Assembly: GCA_030063045.1 (NCBI GenBank)
Contig: JAQSEB010000044.1
Coordinates: 1 to 64,000 of the forward strand
Length of the DNA stretch: 64,000 nucleotides
DNA from: Pratylenchus scribneri
Taxonomy: Eukaryota; Nematoda; Chromadorea; Rhabditida; Pratylenchidae
Direction of reading: 5' to 3'
Every line of letters begins with the position of its first letter. Position 1 is the first letter of the stretch. A model generated the notes under the pieces. The model worked only from the letters and a program-made list of their open reading frames with translations. It was not told where the DNA came from and did no database searches. The position numbers and the translations under genes are program-made. Shown here piece by piece: positions 30,166-40,382 of the stretch.

Positions 30166-31572
30166 TTAAAAATTTATTACTTTTTTGAAAATTAATACAA
30201 TCATAACATTGCCATATTGAAAAGGGATTGGTCTTCCGTCTAATGTACTTATTTTGATTTCAATCTCGCTCACTTCTTTCGGTAAAACGGGAACATAGAG
30301 TGGTGAGTCATAAATCTTTTCCACATGGTCTCCAGGACTGGCACCGTTTAAACTGACAACCCGAAGTAATGAATTTAAGAGGTTTCCAATAATGACATTT
30401 CCTGTTAGGCCTTTGGCGTAGACGGCAAACGATGTGAAGCCTCCTCGTAAATCCGATTTGTATTTGGCCGTTTCATTACTCTGTATTGAGGAGGGATTTT
30501 CAAATCCGAGGACATATCCCAGTTGCTGTGACAGACTCAAATGTGTGATATTCTCATCAGTATAGACAATTTTGAATCGTTCATTAATCGTATCATATTG
30601 AAATTCCACGGAATCGATCATTGCTTTTATTTCTTCTACTTGTATTGCCTTTGGTGGTTCTGTTTCTTTATTCTTTGATGCACGTGGAGGTTCAAGAGGA
30701 GGAATGATTAGATTAGCCAATGTCATTATAGGTGCTATTTTTGGAGCTTGTCCATATAAGAATTCGAGACCATCTTTCCTGTATTTTTTAGCTGGCGGAG
30801 GTTGAGAAGGAGTAGCCGACTGGGAAGGAGGAGGCAACTGAGGAATCGTAGATTCCGAAGGAGGTTGAGTAGGAGTAGCCGACTCTTGAGGAGGTAACTG
30901 AGGAATCGTAGATTCCGAAGGAGGTTGAGTAGGAGTAGGTTGAGTAGGTAACTGAGGAATCGTAGATTCCGAAGGAGGTTGAGATTTGGCTCGCTGTGAA
31001 GGTATCGGAGGTATTATTAGATCCCTCATGACGGCAATTGGTGATTTTTGTGGAGCTGTTCCCATCTGTATGTCGAGAAGATCTCTTGGTCCTTTTTGAG
31101 TAGTTGATTTTTGAGATGGGTTAATCGGAGGTTCTTTTGATTTATCATCGATACGAGGAGGAGAAGGAAGAGATTGAGTCAAAGGAGGAGATGCGATTAC
31201 TGGTTTCTCTGCCAAAGGAGGAGATTTGGGATTATCGATAGCTCTTCTCGTTCTGGGTTTGCTAATTTCATCTTTATATTCTATCAATCTTTGATTAAGT
31301 GAATTCCTCAGATCCTCAATTCTCGTATAGGAACCTTCGGGTACAGGAATTTTTATCATTCCATCCCCTTTGTAGTGAATTCCGATATATTCCTCGTCCA
31401 GTGTTCCAAGTGTTGAAGGCCATGAATATGGGAAGAAAATACTATGTAGACCGCATACCCATTCTCCAGGAAATTTGAGAGTTCGACCCAGATGAACTCG
31501 ATAATGGTTTGGTTTATTATCTGGGTAATCCAATGAATTACTAGGCAAATGGACAATGAGAGTATTTGACAT
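30166..31572 (-). CDS. Penton-like minor capsid protein with large proline-rich insertion
   Basis: 468 residues, intact. The N-terminal VHLGRTLKFPGEWVCGLHSI, FPYSWPST and EGSYTRIEDLRN motifs fit the single jelly-roll minor capsid protein of Polintons (penton base). So do the C-terminal LSQQLGYVLGF, DLRGGFTSFAVYAKGL and GNVMIVLIFKK motifs. Residues ~105-320 are an insertion of Pro/Ser/Gln-rich repeats (PPSESTIPQLP three times, with QSATP-type linkers) between the two halves. The function is capsid vertex formation. The insertion may be a surface tether or fibre-like extension (inference). A TATA box (31607-31615) and the shared motif lie upstream. Confidence 0.88.
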   Translation of the reverse strand: MSNTLIVHLPSNSLDYPDNKPNHYRVHLGRTLKFPGEWVCGLHSIFFPYSWPSTLGTLDEEYIGIHYKGDGMIKIPVPEGSYTRIEDLRNSLNQRLIEYKDEISKPRTRRAIDNPKSPPLAEKPVIASPPLTQSLPSPPRIDDKSKEPPINPSQKSTTQKGPRDLLDIQMGTAPQKSPIAVMRDLIIPPIPSQRAKSQPPSESTIPQLPTQPTPTQPPSESTIPQLPPQESATPTQPPSESTIPQLPPPSQSATPSQPPPAKKYRKDGLEFLYGQAPKIAPIMTLANLIIPPLEPPRASKNKETEPPKAIQVEEIKAMIDSVEFQYDTINERFKIVYTDENITHLSLSQQLGYVLGFENPSSIQSNETAKYKSDLRGGFTSFAVYAKGLTGNVIIGNLLNSLLRVVSLNGASPGDHVEKIYDSPLYVPVLPKEVSEIEIKISTLDGRPIPFQYGNVMIVLIFKKVINF

Positions 31573-31606
31573 TTTTTAATGACTTTTTCGATAATTTCTT
31601 ATCCTT

Positions 31607-31615
31607 ATATACTTA
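31607..31615 (-). promoter_or_regulatory. TATA box for the penton gene
   Basis: Minus-strand AGTATATAAGGA about 40 nt before the ATG at 31572, directly downstream of the shared motif at 31624-31645. Confidence 0.65.
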
Positions 31616-31622
31616 CTCTTAA

Positions 31623-31737
31623 GCCCCTAAATCACATGCTTGACCCTATTCATAAGCCCATAATAGATATACGCTAGTTTAATGTATAGGATTAGGGTTT
31701 AGGGTCAAAGGATGGGATTTAGGGGCTTATGGGTAAC
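31623..31737. repeat. Imperfect inverted repeat of the AAGCCCCTAAATC motif
   Basis: AAGCCCCTAAATCACATGCTTGACCCTA at the left is mirrored by TAGGGTCAAAGGATGGGATTTAGGGGCTT on the right. The spacer is about 45 bp. It lies between the integrase stop (31771) and the penton promoter. It could be a regulatory palindrome or a transcription end signal. Confidence 0.6.
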
Positions 31738-31770
31738 AAATAAATTGAATAAATGAAATAAACGGATGCA

Positions 31771-32864
31771 TTAATCTACTTTATTCAAATCAATTAAATC
31801 ATTTTCATGAATCCATTGCGGATCGGAATAACCAATAAATTTGATCAAGTGTTCCTTCATTCCATCTTTTCTTTTTCTTGTCCTCAATATTTTCTCTACT
31901 CGATATTCTGTTCGCTCATCTTTCCTCACTTTACTCAGCTCGGGCCCGTAGAAATGACCTTTGAACTCTTCGCCTTTTTCATCTTTAACTTTATAGGTAT
32001 GAGGTATTGATTTGCTCTTGACTTGATCAACTTCCAGTATTTCATCGTTCCAATTGGTCAAGTATCCCTTCTCGAATTTTCCTTTATCCAAACTCATTCG
32101 TACAAAATCGCCTTCTTTGAATTTGGGTTTTGATTTATTATGGCCATAAAATTCTTTTGCATATTGTTTATTCCAAACATCCTCAGCATTATCTGGAGTA
32201 ACATCCACTGGTCTCATTCCGATGGCACGGCTCTTTGAATGGTTTATAGCATTGACAATCTTTGGAAGAACTTTGATCCATTCTTTGGTTTGATATTGAG
32301 CAAAATATCGATAGAGTCTCTGCTTGAGATTTCGAATAGCCCTTTCGGCAAGAGATGCCTTTTGGAAAGGGGAACTAGCCTCTAATTTTATAATATCTTC
32401 ATTCTTTAAGAATTCTTTCAATTGTCGATTTTTAAACTCTGTTCCCAGATCTGTGTATATTCTCCCGGGTATTTGAGGCATATCCTCAATCAATAAACGC
32501 ATTGCCTCAACCACGTCATCGGCCCTCTTTGTCTTTATAGGTTTGGCGAATAACATTTTGGAGAGGACATCCATACCGACGAGTATATATCGGTTACCAT
32601 CATTATGATCTGCCAAAGATTGCATATCGGCCAAATCCGCCTGTAAATCGGTCATATAACCAAGAGGAACAGTTTTGACTCTTTTGAATCGAGTTCGACG
32701 GGGTTTAGTCAGAGTATATGTTCTATGACCTTGGAGGAAATGTTCAACATCTTGGCGACTTATTTTTGGATCGACTTTTTGGGCTTTTTTAGAAGAGACT
32801 CTACTCCGGTAAAACCGGCTGGATTTGAGGGATTATTATAAATTTGGGCCAATTTTTCTTCCAT
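31771..32864 (-). CDS. INT: Retroviral-type integrase with chromodomain, split by a -1 frame change
   Basis: The ATG at 32864 opens a frame whose 25-codon N-terminus fits the start of Polinton integrases. The 0-frame stops at 32760-32762. The long downstream frame contains QADLADM (first catalytic Asp), IYTDLGTEF (second) and ASLAERAIRNLK (Glu). It ends with a chromodomain (YRVEKILRTRKRK...IKFIGYSDPQWIHENDL). The two frames overlap around an A-AAA-AAG heptamer at 32784-32790, and a -1 shift there connects them with conserved residues on both sides. Either programmed frameshifting or a single-base lesion in an A6 run is possible. A 32-nt GT-AG intron could also join the frames but would delete conserved residues. 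Confidence 0.85.
32784..32790 (-). promoter_or_regulatory. Candidate -1 ribosomal frameshift site A-AAA-AAG
   Basis: The heptamer is in the correct frame (CTA AAA AAG) for simultaneous slippage, and the shift leads into the integrase frame. About 20-35 nt downstream no strong stem-loop is obvious by eye. The 0-frame ends nine codons later. Confidence 0.5.
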
Positions 32865-32905
32865 ATTGATGCTTATGAAGGGATAGATGTATATTTTTAT
32901 CCCTA

Positions 32906-32920
32906 TCTATTTCCTTATAT
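32906..32920 (-). promoter_or_regulatory. TATA box upstream of the integrase
   Basis: Minus-strand TTTAGGATATAAGGAAATAG, about 45-55 nt before the start at 32864. A CTCTACCCCTTTAAATCTTAACCC stretch just upstream resembles the motif of the other virion promoters. Confidence 0.45.
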
Positions 32921-33224
32921 CCTAAAACTCTACCCCTTTAAATCTTAACCCTGGTACTTGAATATTCCATCATAATTCAAAAGCAAATTTATTAAATGAA
33001 AATAAAAACATACAAAAAAATGAGTTAATAAAAAATGAGGAAACACAATAAAGCAATACAATGGGAACATCATGTTCTATAAAGTAAACTCAATAACCAA
33101 AGATTTCTTCCGGTAAATAAAGGTTATGAAACCGATAATTTACTTGGAAATTATTGATTATAAAGTCAGCTTCTAGATCATCATGTTCGAAAACAAACGA
33201 AAAATATGAGGAGAGGAAATGTGT
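32921..33224. other. Spacer between polymerase 3' end and integrase promoter
   Basis: AT-rich, no gene recognised. Probably the polymerase 3' UTR, with AATAAA-type words on the minus strand near 32990-33060. Confidence 0.4.
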
Positions 33225-36200
33225 TTAATAATTTTGTCCAAAATGATAAACGTTGAAATCGCCTTTCTTAATGATTCCTTTACCGACAAATGGCCTCCAG
33301 ATCTTGTCCATTTTCACCGAAAACACACCTCCTTTGCGAATTGAGGGTCTTAGACAATGAGGATAGAATACGGAGACGTGATCGATGATTCCGGTGTTGA
33401 CATATTTGAGGACAGCGTCTTTGAAGCGATGATATTGGAGGCCTTGCCTATCCGTGACGTCGTAGCTCAAAGTGATGCCGCGGATTTTGAGGACGTATTC
33501 GAACGGAGCAAATGGATTGTCTTTCTTCCTCATTTTGATACCATACTGCTTTGCTCCGGCGAAACAAACTTCGAGGATGTCGTGGTCGGGAAGTTCGTCC
33601 GTAAAGTCGCCTATATGAGGACCAAGCTGGAGAGGGCACTCATTTTTTGGATGACTGAAAAAATGAGGAATATTATTTTTGAGTAAAGGAAAAAAAATGA
33701 GGATATTCTTTCAATTATATTTAATTATTTATAATTTTATACTAGGATATATATTTACCTGAATATTAACGAGTCGGTATCCGTATATAAAAGTTTACAG
33801 CCCGGAGATCGTGAAACTTTTTGCATGGCACGGAGGAGGAGAAGGCGGGCACATGCTGTTGTCCAGAGGCTGATAATTACATTTGAGGCATCATTTTCCT
33901 TGACTGCTTCTTTTCTGGTTACATAACATATCATAATGACTCCATCGACCAATTCATCTATACTCATCACATCCACATCATTCGCATTCAACATATCTCC
34001 TAGGTCGCATGGGTCGTTTGTAATCATTGTTTGGCCAAGTCCAGCGTTCCTCATTGAAAACCGTCCCCATAAGTTGTTTACAATGAGTTTGGCCAATAGT
34101 CGTTTTCCGGCATCCTTGTTCATTTTCACTCGATCGATCGTTATTCCAAACCTTTCCTTGCACTCTTTAATAAATTTCTCCTCTTCTTCGGTGTTGCCCT
34201 CAATTTTCTTGTCGAAGCCGCTGGCGTGTATTTTCATCGACAAGAATTCACTCATAAAGCCACGGAAAAGTTCTCGATCGGTGCCCTCATATTCGTAGAC
34301 TCTGACCAGCTCCGTAACTCGATACCCCTCATTCAGTGCAGCATCGAGTTCCACAGATGTACAGGAGCTGACCCATCCTCTGGTGTTGTCGTCATGGTGG
34401 CATTGGTAGTGGTTGAAAACGCCTCCTACAGGATGTAATTTGGCACACGCTGCGCAAAGGGGGAATAGTAGGCGTTCATCCCCTTTGGTTCCCGTCTTCA
34501 TTGGTAGTATTGGGATATCGATATGGCGTGGCGGGATGACGAAGCATTTGATGAGGGCTGTTTTGTAGGGGTTGTCGGCTGCTTCTGTCCAATTGACCTC
34601 CTCATTTATGATATGGACTTTGGGATGGCCGACTGGATATCCCATCATCCATTCATCGAGCATATAGTTGACGTACGGGTACAATGAGGTGAAGTCGTAA
34701 TAGCTGATTTTCTCTCCTTCTTTGGCCTGATAAAATAATGTGGATGGTCCCGTACGTCCTCCATAGAAACATTCTCGCGGCTCAAGTGGTGATCGATCTC
34801 GGTATTGTAAAAATTTTGCCTTCATATCCGGGTTGTTTCGCAGCATTTCATCAATTTCACACGTCCATATCACATCCACTTGTCGAACACATTTTTTGAG
34901 GTAAGCCAGTTTGATTGCATCTCGTTTTCGTAATTCTCCTGCTGGTTTATGTTTTGGTTCGAGTATTTGATTGTCATCGGGATAGCAAGTGGGACAACCA
35001 TGGAAATAACACCCGTTCACCTCAATAATTCTATCCTCTTCCTCAATGTATCCGTCGACGGGGTATTTCCCAAATACTCGCTCGCCTTCTTCAGAGTATG
35101 CCGTTTGGATGTCCACCTGATGTTCTTCGGCATACCAACGGAGATAACGATAGGCTGTTTTTGATTGGTTGTCTTTTTTGTCGTATCCTTGTTCGGGGAC
35201 TAAGGCCAGATGGTGAGTTTTGAGGTGATTGGCCTTGAAGAGATTAATACATGCTCGGGCAATTGTGGCGGACATAATGAGAGGATCGAGGCCATGATGA
35301 GGTTCTTTGAAATGGCCGGCCCGGTCGGCGTCCCCTTCCTCATCGACTTGAAGGCGTTTTGAAATGTCCATAAATTCATGTCTGAAGGCTACGAGGGCAG
35401 CAAGGAGGATGTCGGTGTCGTTGGTGCAATATGAAGCTAGCTCCTCGTTTAGATTGAAATCGGCATTACCTTCAGTTTCAAACCTAAAATATAAAAATCG
35501 TTATAAACTTCCTCATTTTTTTTCCATACTCAATTTTCTCCTCATTTTTCCCTTACTCATTTTCCTACATACTCATTTTTCTTATATCCTCTTTTTCATT
35601 TTCCCTTTTACTTACCATTCCAGAAAGCGCTCATATTTTTCCGCTTTCCAGCTGGTTGCCAAATAATCATCTGGAGTTGGTCGTAATATTTGGCCATAAT
35701 TTTCGGGGCGATTTAATTTATGTGGAAAATACGGCTTGTTGGGAATATTGAGACCAAAGGCTGAGGGTAGTTGTTCAAGTGCCATGGGGAATAGATTAAA
35801 TGAGTCCTTGAAGTAGAGGGAGGTGCCATTGTCTTTGTGGATATTCATTGTAATTAGTTTATTGCCGCGGCGAACGAGTGATGGATTGTAGCCTTTTTTG
35901 TAGAGTTCCACCACAGCATAATGAATATCGAATCTCCCTCCATAGTGGCTAAAGATGTATGAATCCGCCTGTTGTGGTAGTTCATCAAGGAGCCAGGTGA
36001 TAAATTCTTTCATCGGTTCCTGGCATACAACTTGATGATCGACAGGTGTGGTCGTGAATGGCTGATGGGAGAAGGTTGCTGTTCGATGAGGACCACATGT
36101 ATTGCAGGGCGTACTCATTTTTGATAGTTTCCATTCCTTAAAAATACAAATTATTATTTCCTCATTTTTAAAGTTTAAACTACCTCATTTTTGATACATT

Positions 36201-37782
36201 CCTGACAACATATTTTAGCGGAGACAAAGTTTGGGACGAGTTTGATTTCTTTTCTGGGTAGGTCATATGGCTGTTTTGGAGGAATAATTATTTCGGTCTC
36301 GTTGGTCTCAATATCAAAGGCAATGTAGCGCACTGGGTGTTGTTCTACGACTTTAATCGGCTGGATGAAACATGACCTTTTATTGTCCTTGTCGTGGTAT
36401 GAATTACATGTTTTACAATACTTTTCGCTGCATACATGTTTGTCCTTTCCAGCCTTTTTGAGATCTTTGATGTCATAGATTACGCTGCATTGGTCACATT
36501 TTTTGGATCGAAGACAGAATTTTGAGGTCAAATGGTGGCGATAACAGTCCCGAGAATTGAATGTTTTGAAACAGGTATGGCAAGGGATGTTGACTCCAGG
36601 TTCGATGTTACATGGGTACTCTGGGCCAACACGAGAACAGTTTTTACATCTTGCCTTGCATTTTAGGGTGTGAGTCGCCGGGTCTTTGTAGCATGATTGG
36701 CATTTGAGGCAATAGGCGTTTCCGTGGAAGAGAGAGCCAGTTTTGAAGACGCCAGTAAAATGAGTACCTATAAATTGAGGAATATTTTGAGTTGATCAAA
36801 AATGAGGAATATTTTGAGGTGATCAAAAAAAAAAACGAGGATATTAAATTTACTTACCATCATGATAAATAACGAGTGCGATATTGTAATCATTGGGACC
36901 GCATGAATAATCTGGTTGATAGAGACCCTCGGTGCTGAAGAAGAAAGCCTTGATTCGATAATTTTGAGGAGCATACAAGGCATTCCAATAATTGATAACT
37001 TTGGGGACCTCATCTTGTGCTGCATACATTGGTTCGTCTAGAGGAATATTGAGGTGTTTCATTAGTTGTTCGACGTGATAGTGTATGCGGCCATTCTCCA
37101 TTCTGTAGCGCTGAAATTGTTTTTTGTCCATGTTCCCGATTTTGTATTGCAATGCCGCTTGTAATGAGTAAAAAAGGCAGCGATTTCCTCTTTGAGGGTT
37201 GACTTTGATCAAGTTTTGAGGATTAATATTGTGACGAACTCGATCAAGTTTTTTGAGGTTTTTAGAAGGACGGCCACCGGTGAGTTTTTGTCGTTCTGTA
37301 GGTAGTTTTCTCTTTTCGCTAACGGTGACCTCAATTTCCAAAGGAGCGCCGTACAGTGAGAGTCCAAGTGCTGCGCGGCTCTGCTCGACTTTGAAAAATA
37401 GATGGAGTAATGATTGCATTGTGCTTGGATGTATTGGACTCATTCTTATGTAGATTGGCTGATTTTCTTTAAGGCGGACTGAGTGAATTTGAATGCCAAT
37501 CATGTCGGGATTAATAGGATATTGAGGATGTACTATGGCATTATCAATTGCACGTTCGGCGGCTTCGATGAATATTCCTCCTATCACTGATTCAGGGTTT
37601 GCGGGGAATTTTGTTACAATGAAGGTAGAACGATTTTTATGGGTGAAAAATTTTTTTATAGGACGAGTTTCCGAGGGTGAAATTTCTTTGATATAATTAA
37701 GGAGGTCCTTTTCAGGTTCAGTTTGGGTAAAACGAGGGCGTTTGGAGGGAGGAGGAGCAAACAAGGAAGAAGGCGAAGGCAT
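33225..37782 (-). CDS. POLB: Protein-primed DNA polymerase B, five exons
   Basis: Exons are 37782-36858, 36767-36184, 36136-35616, 35483-33759 and 33654-33225, all with GT-AG junctions and a continuous frame of 1394 residues. The N-terminal region (~300 residues) has the conserved Polinton block RGNRCLFYSLQAAL. Exon 2 carries a Cys-rich zinc-binding stretch and the ExoI motif AFDIET. Exon 4 holds motif A YDFTSLYPYVN, motif B KLIVNNLWGRFS, and motif C YTDTDS. Together these show the proofreading exonuclease and polymerase activities of protein-primed family B polymerases. I chose the ATG at 37780-37782 (MPSPSSLF) because the frame further upstream opens only with TTG. The gene appears fully functional. 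Confidence 0.93.
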
Positions 37783-37863
37783 GTTTGTTTGTTTGAAGGT
37801 TTTCAGGAAGATTTTCAGGAATTTGAATTTTTGGAGAATAAATTTTCGAGCCTTCAAAAGGCT

Positions 37864-37873
37864 GTTTATATAT
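37864..37873 (-). promoter_or_regulatory. TATA box for the polymerase gene
   Basis: Minus-strand GGTCATATATAAACAGCC, about 85 nt upstream of the chosen ATG at 37782. Confidence 0.55.
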
Positions 37874-38509
37874 GACCAAAATGGACCATCATGGGCGGAT
37901 CTATTTGGACAGAGCTGTCAGGATTTGGAAGGAGATGGGCGGGCCGAATTTGGAATCCAGGACACCATCTGGCTTAAATTTTAATTCAATTCCCTCGAAT
38001 TTTCCTCCTTTTTGAATAAATTCCCTTTTTAAAATTATGACATTGGAACGGTGCCAATTTGAGAGGTCCGATTAAACGAGGGACAGGTGGTGTTTTGCGC
38101 GTGTCATTTTATGGCACGAGGGGAAGGGTCCGGTCAAAGACCCGGTGAAGGGGTTTGGGTCAAAAGAGGGACGGTTGAGGTTTCATGCTGTTTGATGGAA
38201 TGAGGGGTATTCAAATATGTGTGACGAATACGGGGGTTTTAATTGAATTTGGGAGATGAAAGGGGAAATTTGAATTTATCCTTTGTTTTATGGCTTTTGG
38301 AAGGGATTTTGTTTATCGTTTGGTTTGTTCCAGCTCCAGCTGCGTTTTCGTCTATTGAGGTTTCTTCTTCCATCACTCCATTTCTATTGGCATTTTTACA
38401 TTTTCAATTCCTCCTTAATTTCCCTTAAATTTTTTCCATTATTTTAACATTTCAATATAGAATATTATTTTTTACTCATTTTATTATTACTCAAAAACTT
38501 CACCAAAAA
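37874..38509. other. Divergent intergenic region, polymerase and RING genes
   Basis: Contains a GC-richer block (38040-38240) with direct words GGGTCCGGTCAAAGACCCGG and GGGTTTGGGTCAAAAGAGGGACGG, and no supported exon. It could hold shared regulatory sites. Confidence 0.4.
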
Positions 38510-39685
38510 ATGGACAACAATAACAACAATGAAAATGCTAGAATGTCAATTCGAAACGATCGTAGTCGCATTGAGGTCCTAGAAGGGGTAGTACTAACAT
38601 TGGCTAGCCGTATAGAAAGCCTCGAAAATTGGGGATATCAAGTAAGACATTTTTTGAGGATTTTAGGGAATCATTTTTTTTTAGTATTTTTAATTGCTTC
38701 TATTTTCAGCGTCGAGCCAGGCCTTTTAGACCAACATGGCCTACATTGGCGTCATATCGTTTGAACCGTGTAAATCGGCGCCGTAATGCTCCTCTTCGTC
38801 GAGCGGTTCGTTTATTTGTCAATGAGTAAATTTTTATTTTCAGAGGATTTTTCAGGCGAATCAAATTACTGGCAATGATTTGATTGTTGATGAGATTGAT
38901 CAGCAAGAGGAGATCCAACATCGAATGAGGAATCTGGTAGGAAATGGAATATGGGGTTTTAATTCGTTCCTTCTTTAGTTCTTTATCAACCGTGAGATCC
39001 AACTCGGATTAAACGAATTGAATGGAGACGACCCATGCTGGAATGTGCCCCCTCAATGGATCCAAATAGTGCCGCCGATTGAGACTGTTGAAGGTAGAGA
39101 AACGGGGATATGGAACAATGAGTATATAGGAAATAAGGAAATAATGAAAGTGAGTATAGATAAATTGAGGAAGGAAAAATTGAGTAAAGGAAAAAATGAG
39201 GAGATTAATTTCCTTTTTTTTTCTACAGAATATGAGGGTGCATATGAGCTTCCGGACGGCTTCAACCGATTCTTGGGAGAAATGTGCCTTCCACATGGTA
39301 AATATTTTTTACTTTTGGAAAAATTCCTCTTTTTTTTGTAGTGATAGCAGCGAACGGTCTCAATCGACGTGCTTATTTTGGGGAAGTCATTCGGGTCGGT
39401 GTCGTCGACAACTATGGCTACAACAATAGAGGACTGAACACCGTTGTTTGCATCGTTGAGAGAGGCAGCGGAAGCTCGTGGCTATTCCCTGATCCAGCCG
39501 ATTATTTTCCTCAGGATGTTTGTGCTGCTTGTTGGACCAATCCTCCGGTATTATTCGCCCCTTGTGGCCATCTATGCTATTGCGTTGGATGTGCACGTAT
39601 GGTTCATGATCATCAATGCCCCAACTGTCGGGCTGTGACAAGACAATTTAAGTCCGTCCCATTACGCATCCGTCCATCCGTCTAA
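38510..39685 (+). CDS. RING-finger protein (IAP/MULAN-like C3HC4), six exons
   Basis: Exons 38510-38641, 38710-38805, 38844-38936, 38979-39093, 39229-39297 and 39342-39685 give 282 residues. The exon 2/3 junction is set by frame, because the GTAAAT donor at 38825 would cause an early stop. The N-terminus is Asn-rich with a coiled-coil segment, then an Arg-rich region. The C-terminus is a RING finger: CAACWTNPPVLFAPCGHLCY followed by a Cys-x2-Cys and CPNCR, which binds two zincs. Such C-terminal RINGs occur in IAPs and other E3 ligases. The gene lies next to the right terminal repeat. Ubiquitination of a host defence factor is a possible role (inference). Confidence 0.85.
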
Positions 39686-40018
39686 TTGGTTTTTTATGTT
39701 CCATTTTTATTTAACAATACTCATTATCCACTCTTTAAAACCCTCCTCAAATTAATCCTCAAATTAATCAATTCATTTTCCTCATTAATATCCTCCAATA
39801 CAACAACATTGTTCCTCATTGAAAACATTCATTAAAATAATCATTTTCCAATATAATCACATTAATCGAAAAAACACATTACACAAATAATCACATTTTG
39901 ATAATAATTAATTTTTAATAATTGGATAAAAATTGTGAAGGGAAATGTACGGTAGAAAGAATGAAAGGGAAAGTGGGTGAATGCGGCTTGAAGGTTTTCT
40001 CTTCTTCGTTTGATTGAT
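39686..40018. other. Subterminal non-coding DNA, right arm
   Basis: AT-rich with repeated CCTCATTAAT words. No exon recognised. Contains the RING gene 3' UTR. Confidence 0.4.
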
Positions 40019-40376
40019 TCCTTCCTTCCTTGTTCTTCCACCTTCGGTCGTTGAGGTCATCGTCGTCAACAATTGGAGGCCAGCCAACACCTTAAAGATT
40101 TGAAGGGGAAATTATTTTCAATCCATATTTCCCCCGAGAAATCTAACCACAGGATTTGCCTGTCGGCTTGGTGGTCAGTCTCATGTCTAACCCGTCCCTC
40201 CTCATTTAAACATACTATTTTCCTTTTCTCTAGACTCCCTCCCTTTTAAAGTACCCGTTTACCTAATAGCCGGTCGGAGCAGATGGCCGGTTGGGTTTGA
40301 ATGAAGCGCTTGGGTAGCCGCTTAAAACCGGTTTTTTCTTAGTGCAGAATGTCCCCCTGAGGCCCTGATAACTACT
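40019..40376. repeat. Right terminal inverted repeat of the Polinton
   Basis: Mirror of 14758-15118, ending ...GGCCCTGATAACTACT, followed at once by CACACA (40377-40382). The few mismatches with the left copy indicate limited divergence. Confidence 0.95.
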
Positions 40377-40382
40377 CACACA
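40377..40382. repeat. Right target-site duplication CACACA
   Basis: Identical to 14752-14757, as expected for a 6-bp Polinton duplication. Confidence 0.92.

Larger units (their letters stand above)
14758..40376. mobile_element. Polinton/Maverick endogenous virus-like transposon, 25.6 kb, nearly intact
   Basis: Bounded by ~360-bp terminal inverted repeats starting AGTAGTTATCAGGGCC, and flanked by a perfect CACACA duplication. It encodes the Polinton hallmark set: protein-primed polymerase B, integrase, FtsK/HerA-type ATPase, adenain-type cysteine protease, double jelly-roll major capsid protein and penton-like minor capsid protein. Only the integrase is interrupted (a -1 frame change at an A-rich heptamer). 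The few mismatches between the terminal repeats and the open capsid and polymerase genes indicate a fairly recent insertion (inference). Confidence 0.97.

Noticed and set aside
33357..33686. 109-codon plus-strand open frame
   Set aside because: It is antisense to the last exon of the polymerase gene.
37783..37857. Longer polymerase N-terminus
   Set aside because: The extension opens with TTG and lies close to the TATA box. The ATG at 37782 is better supported.
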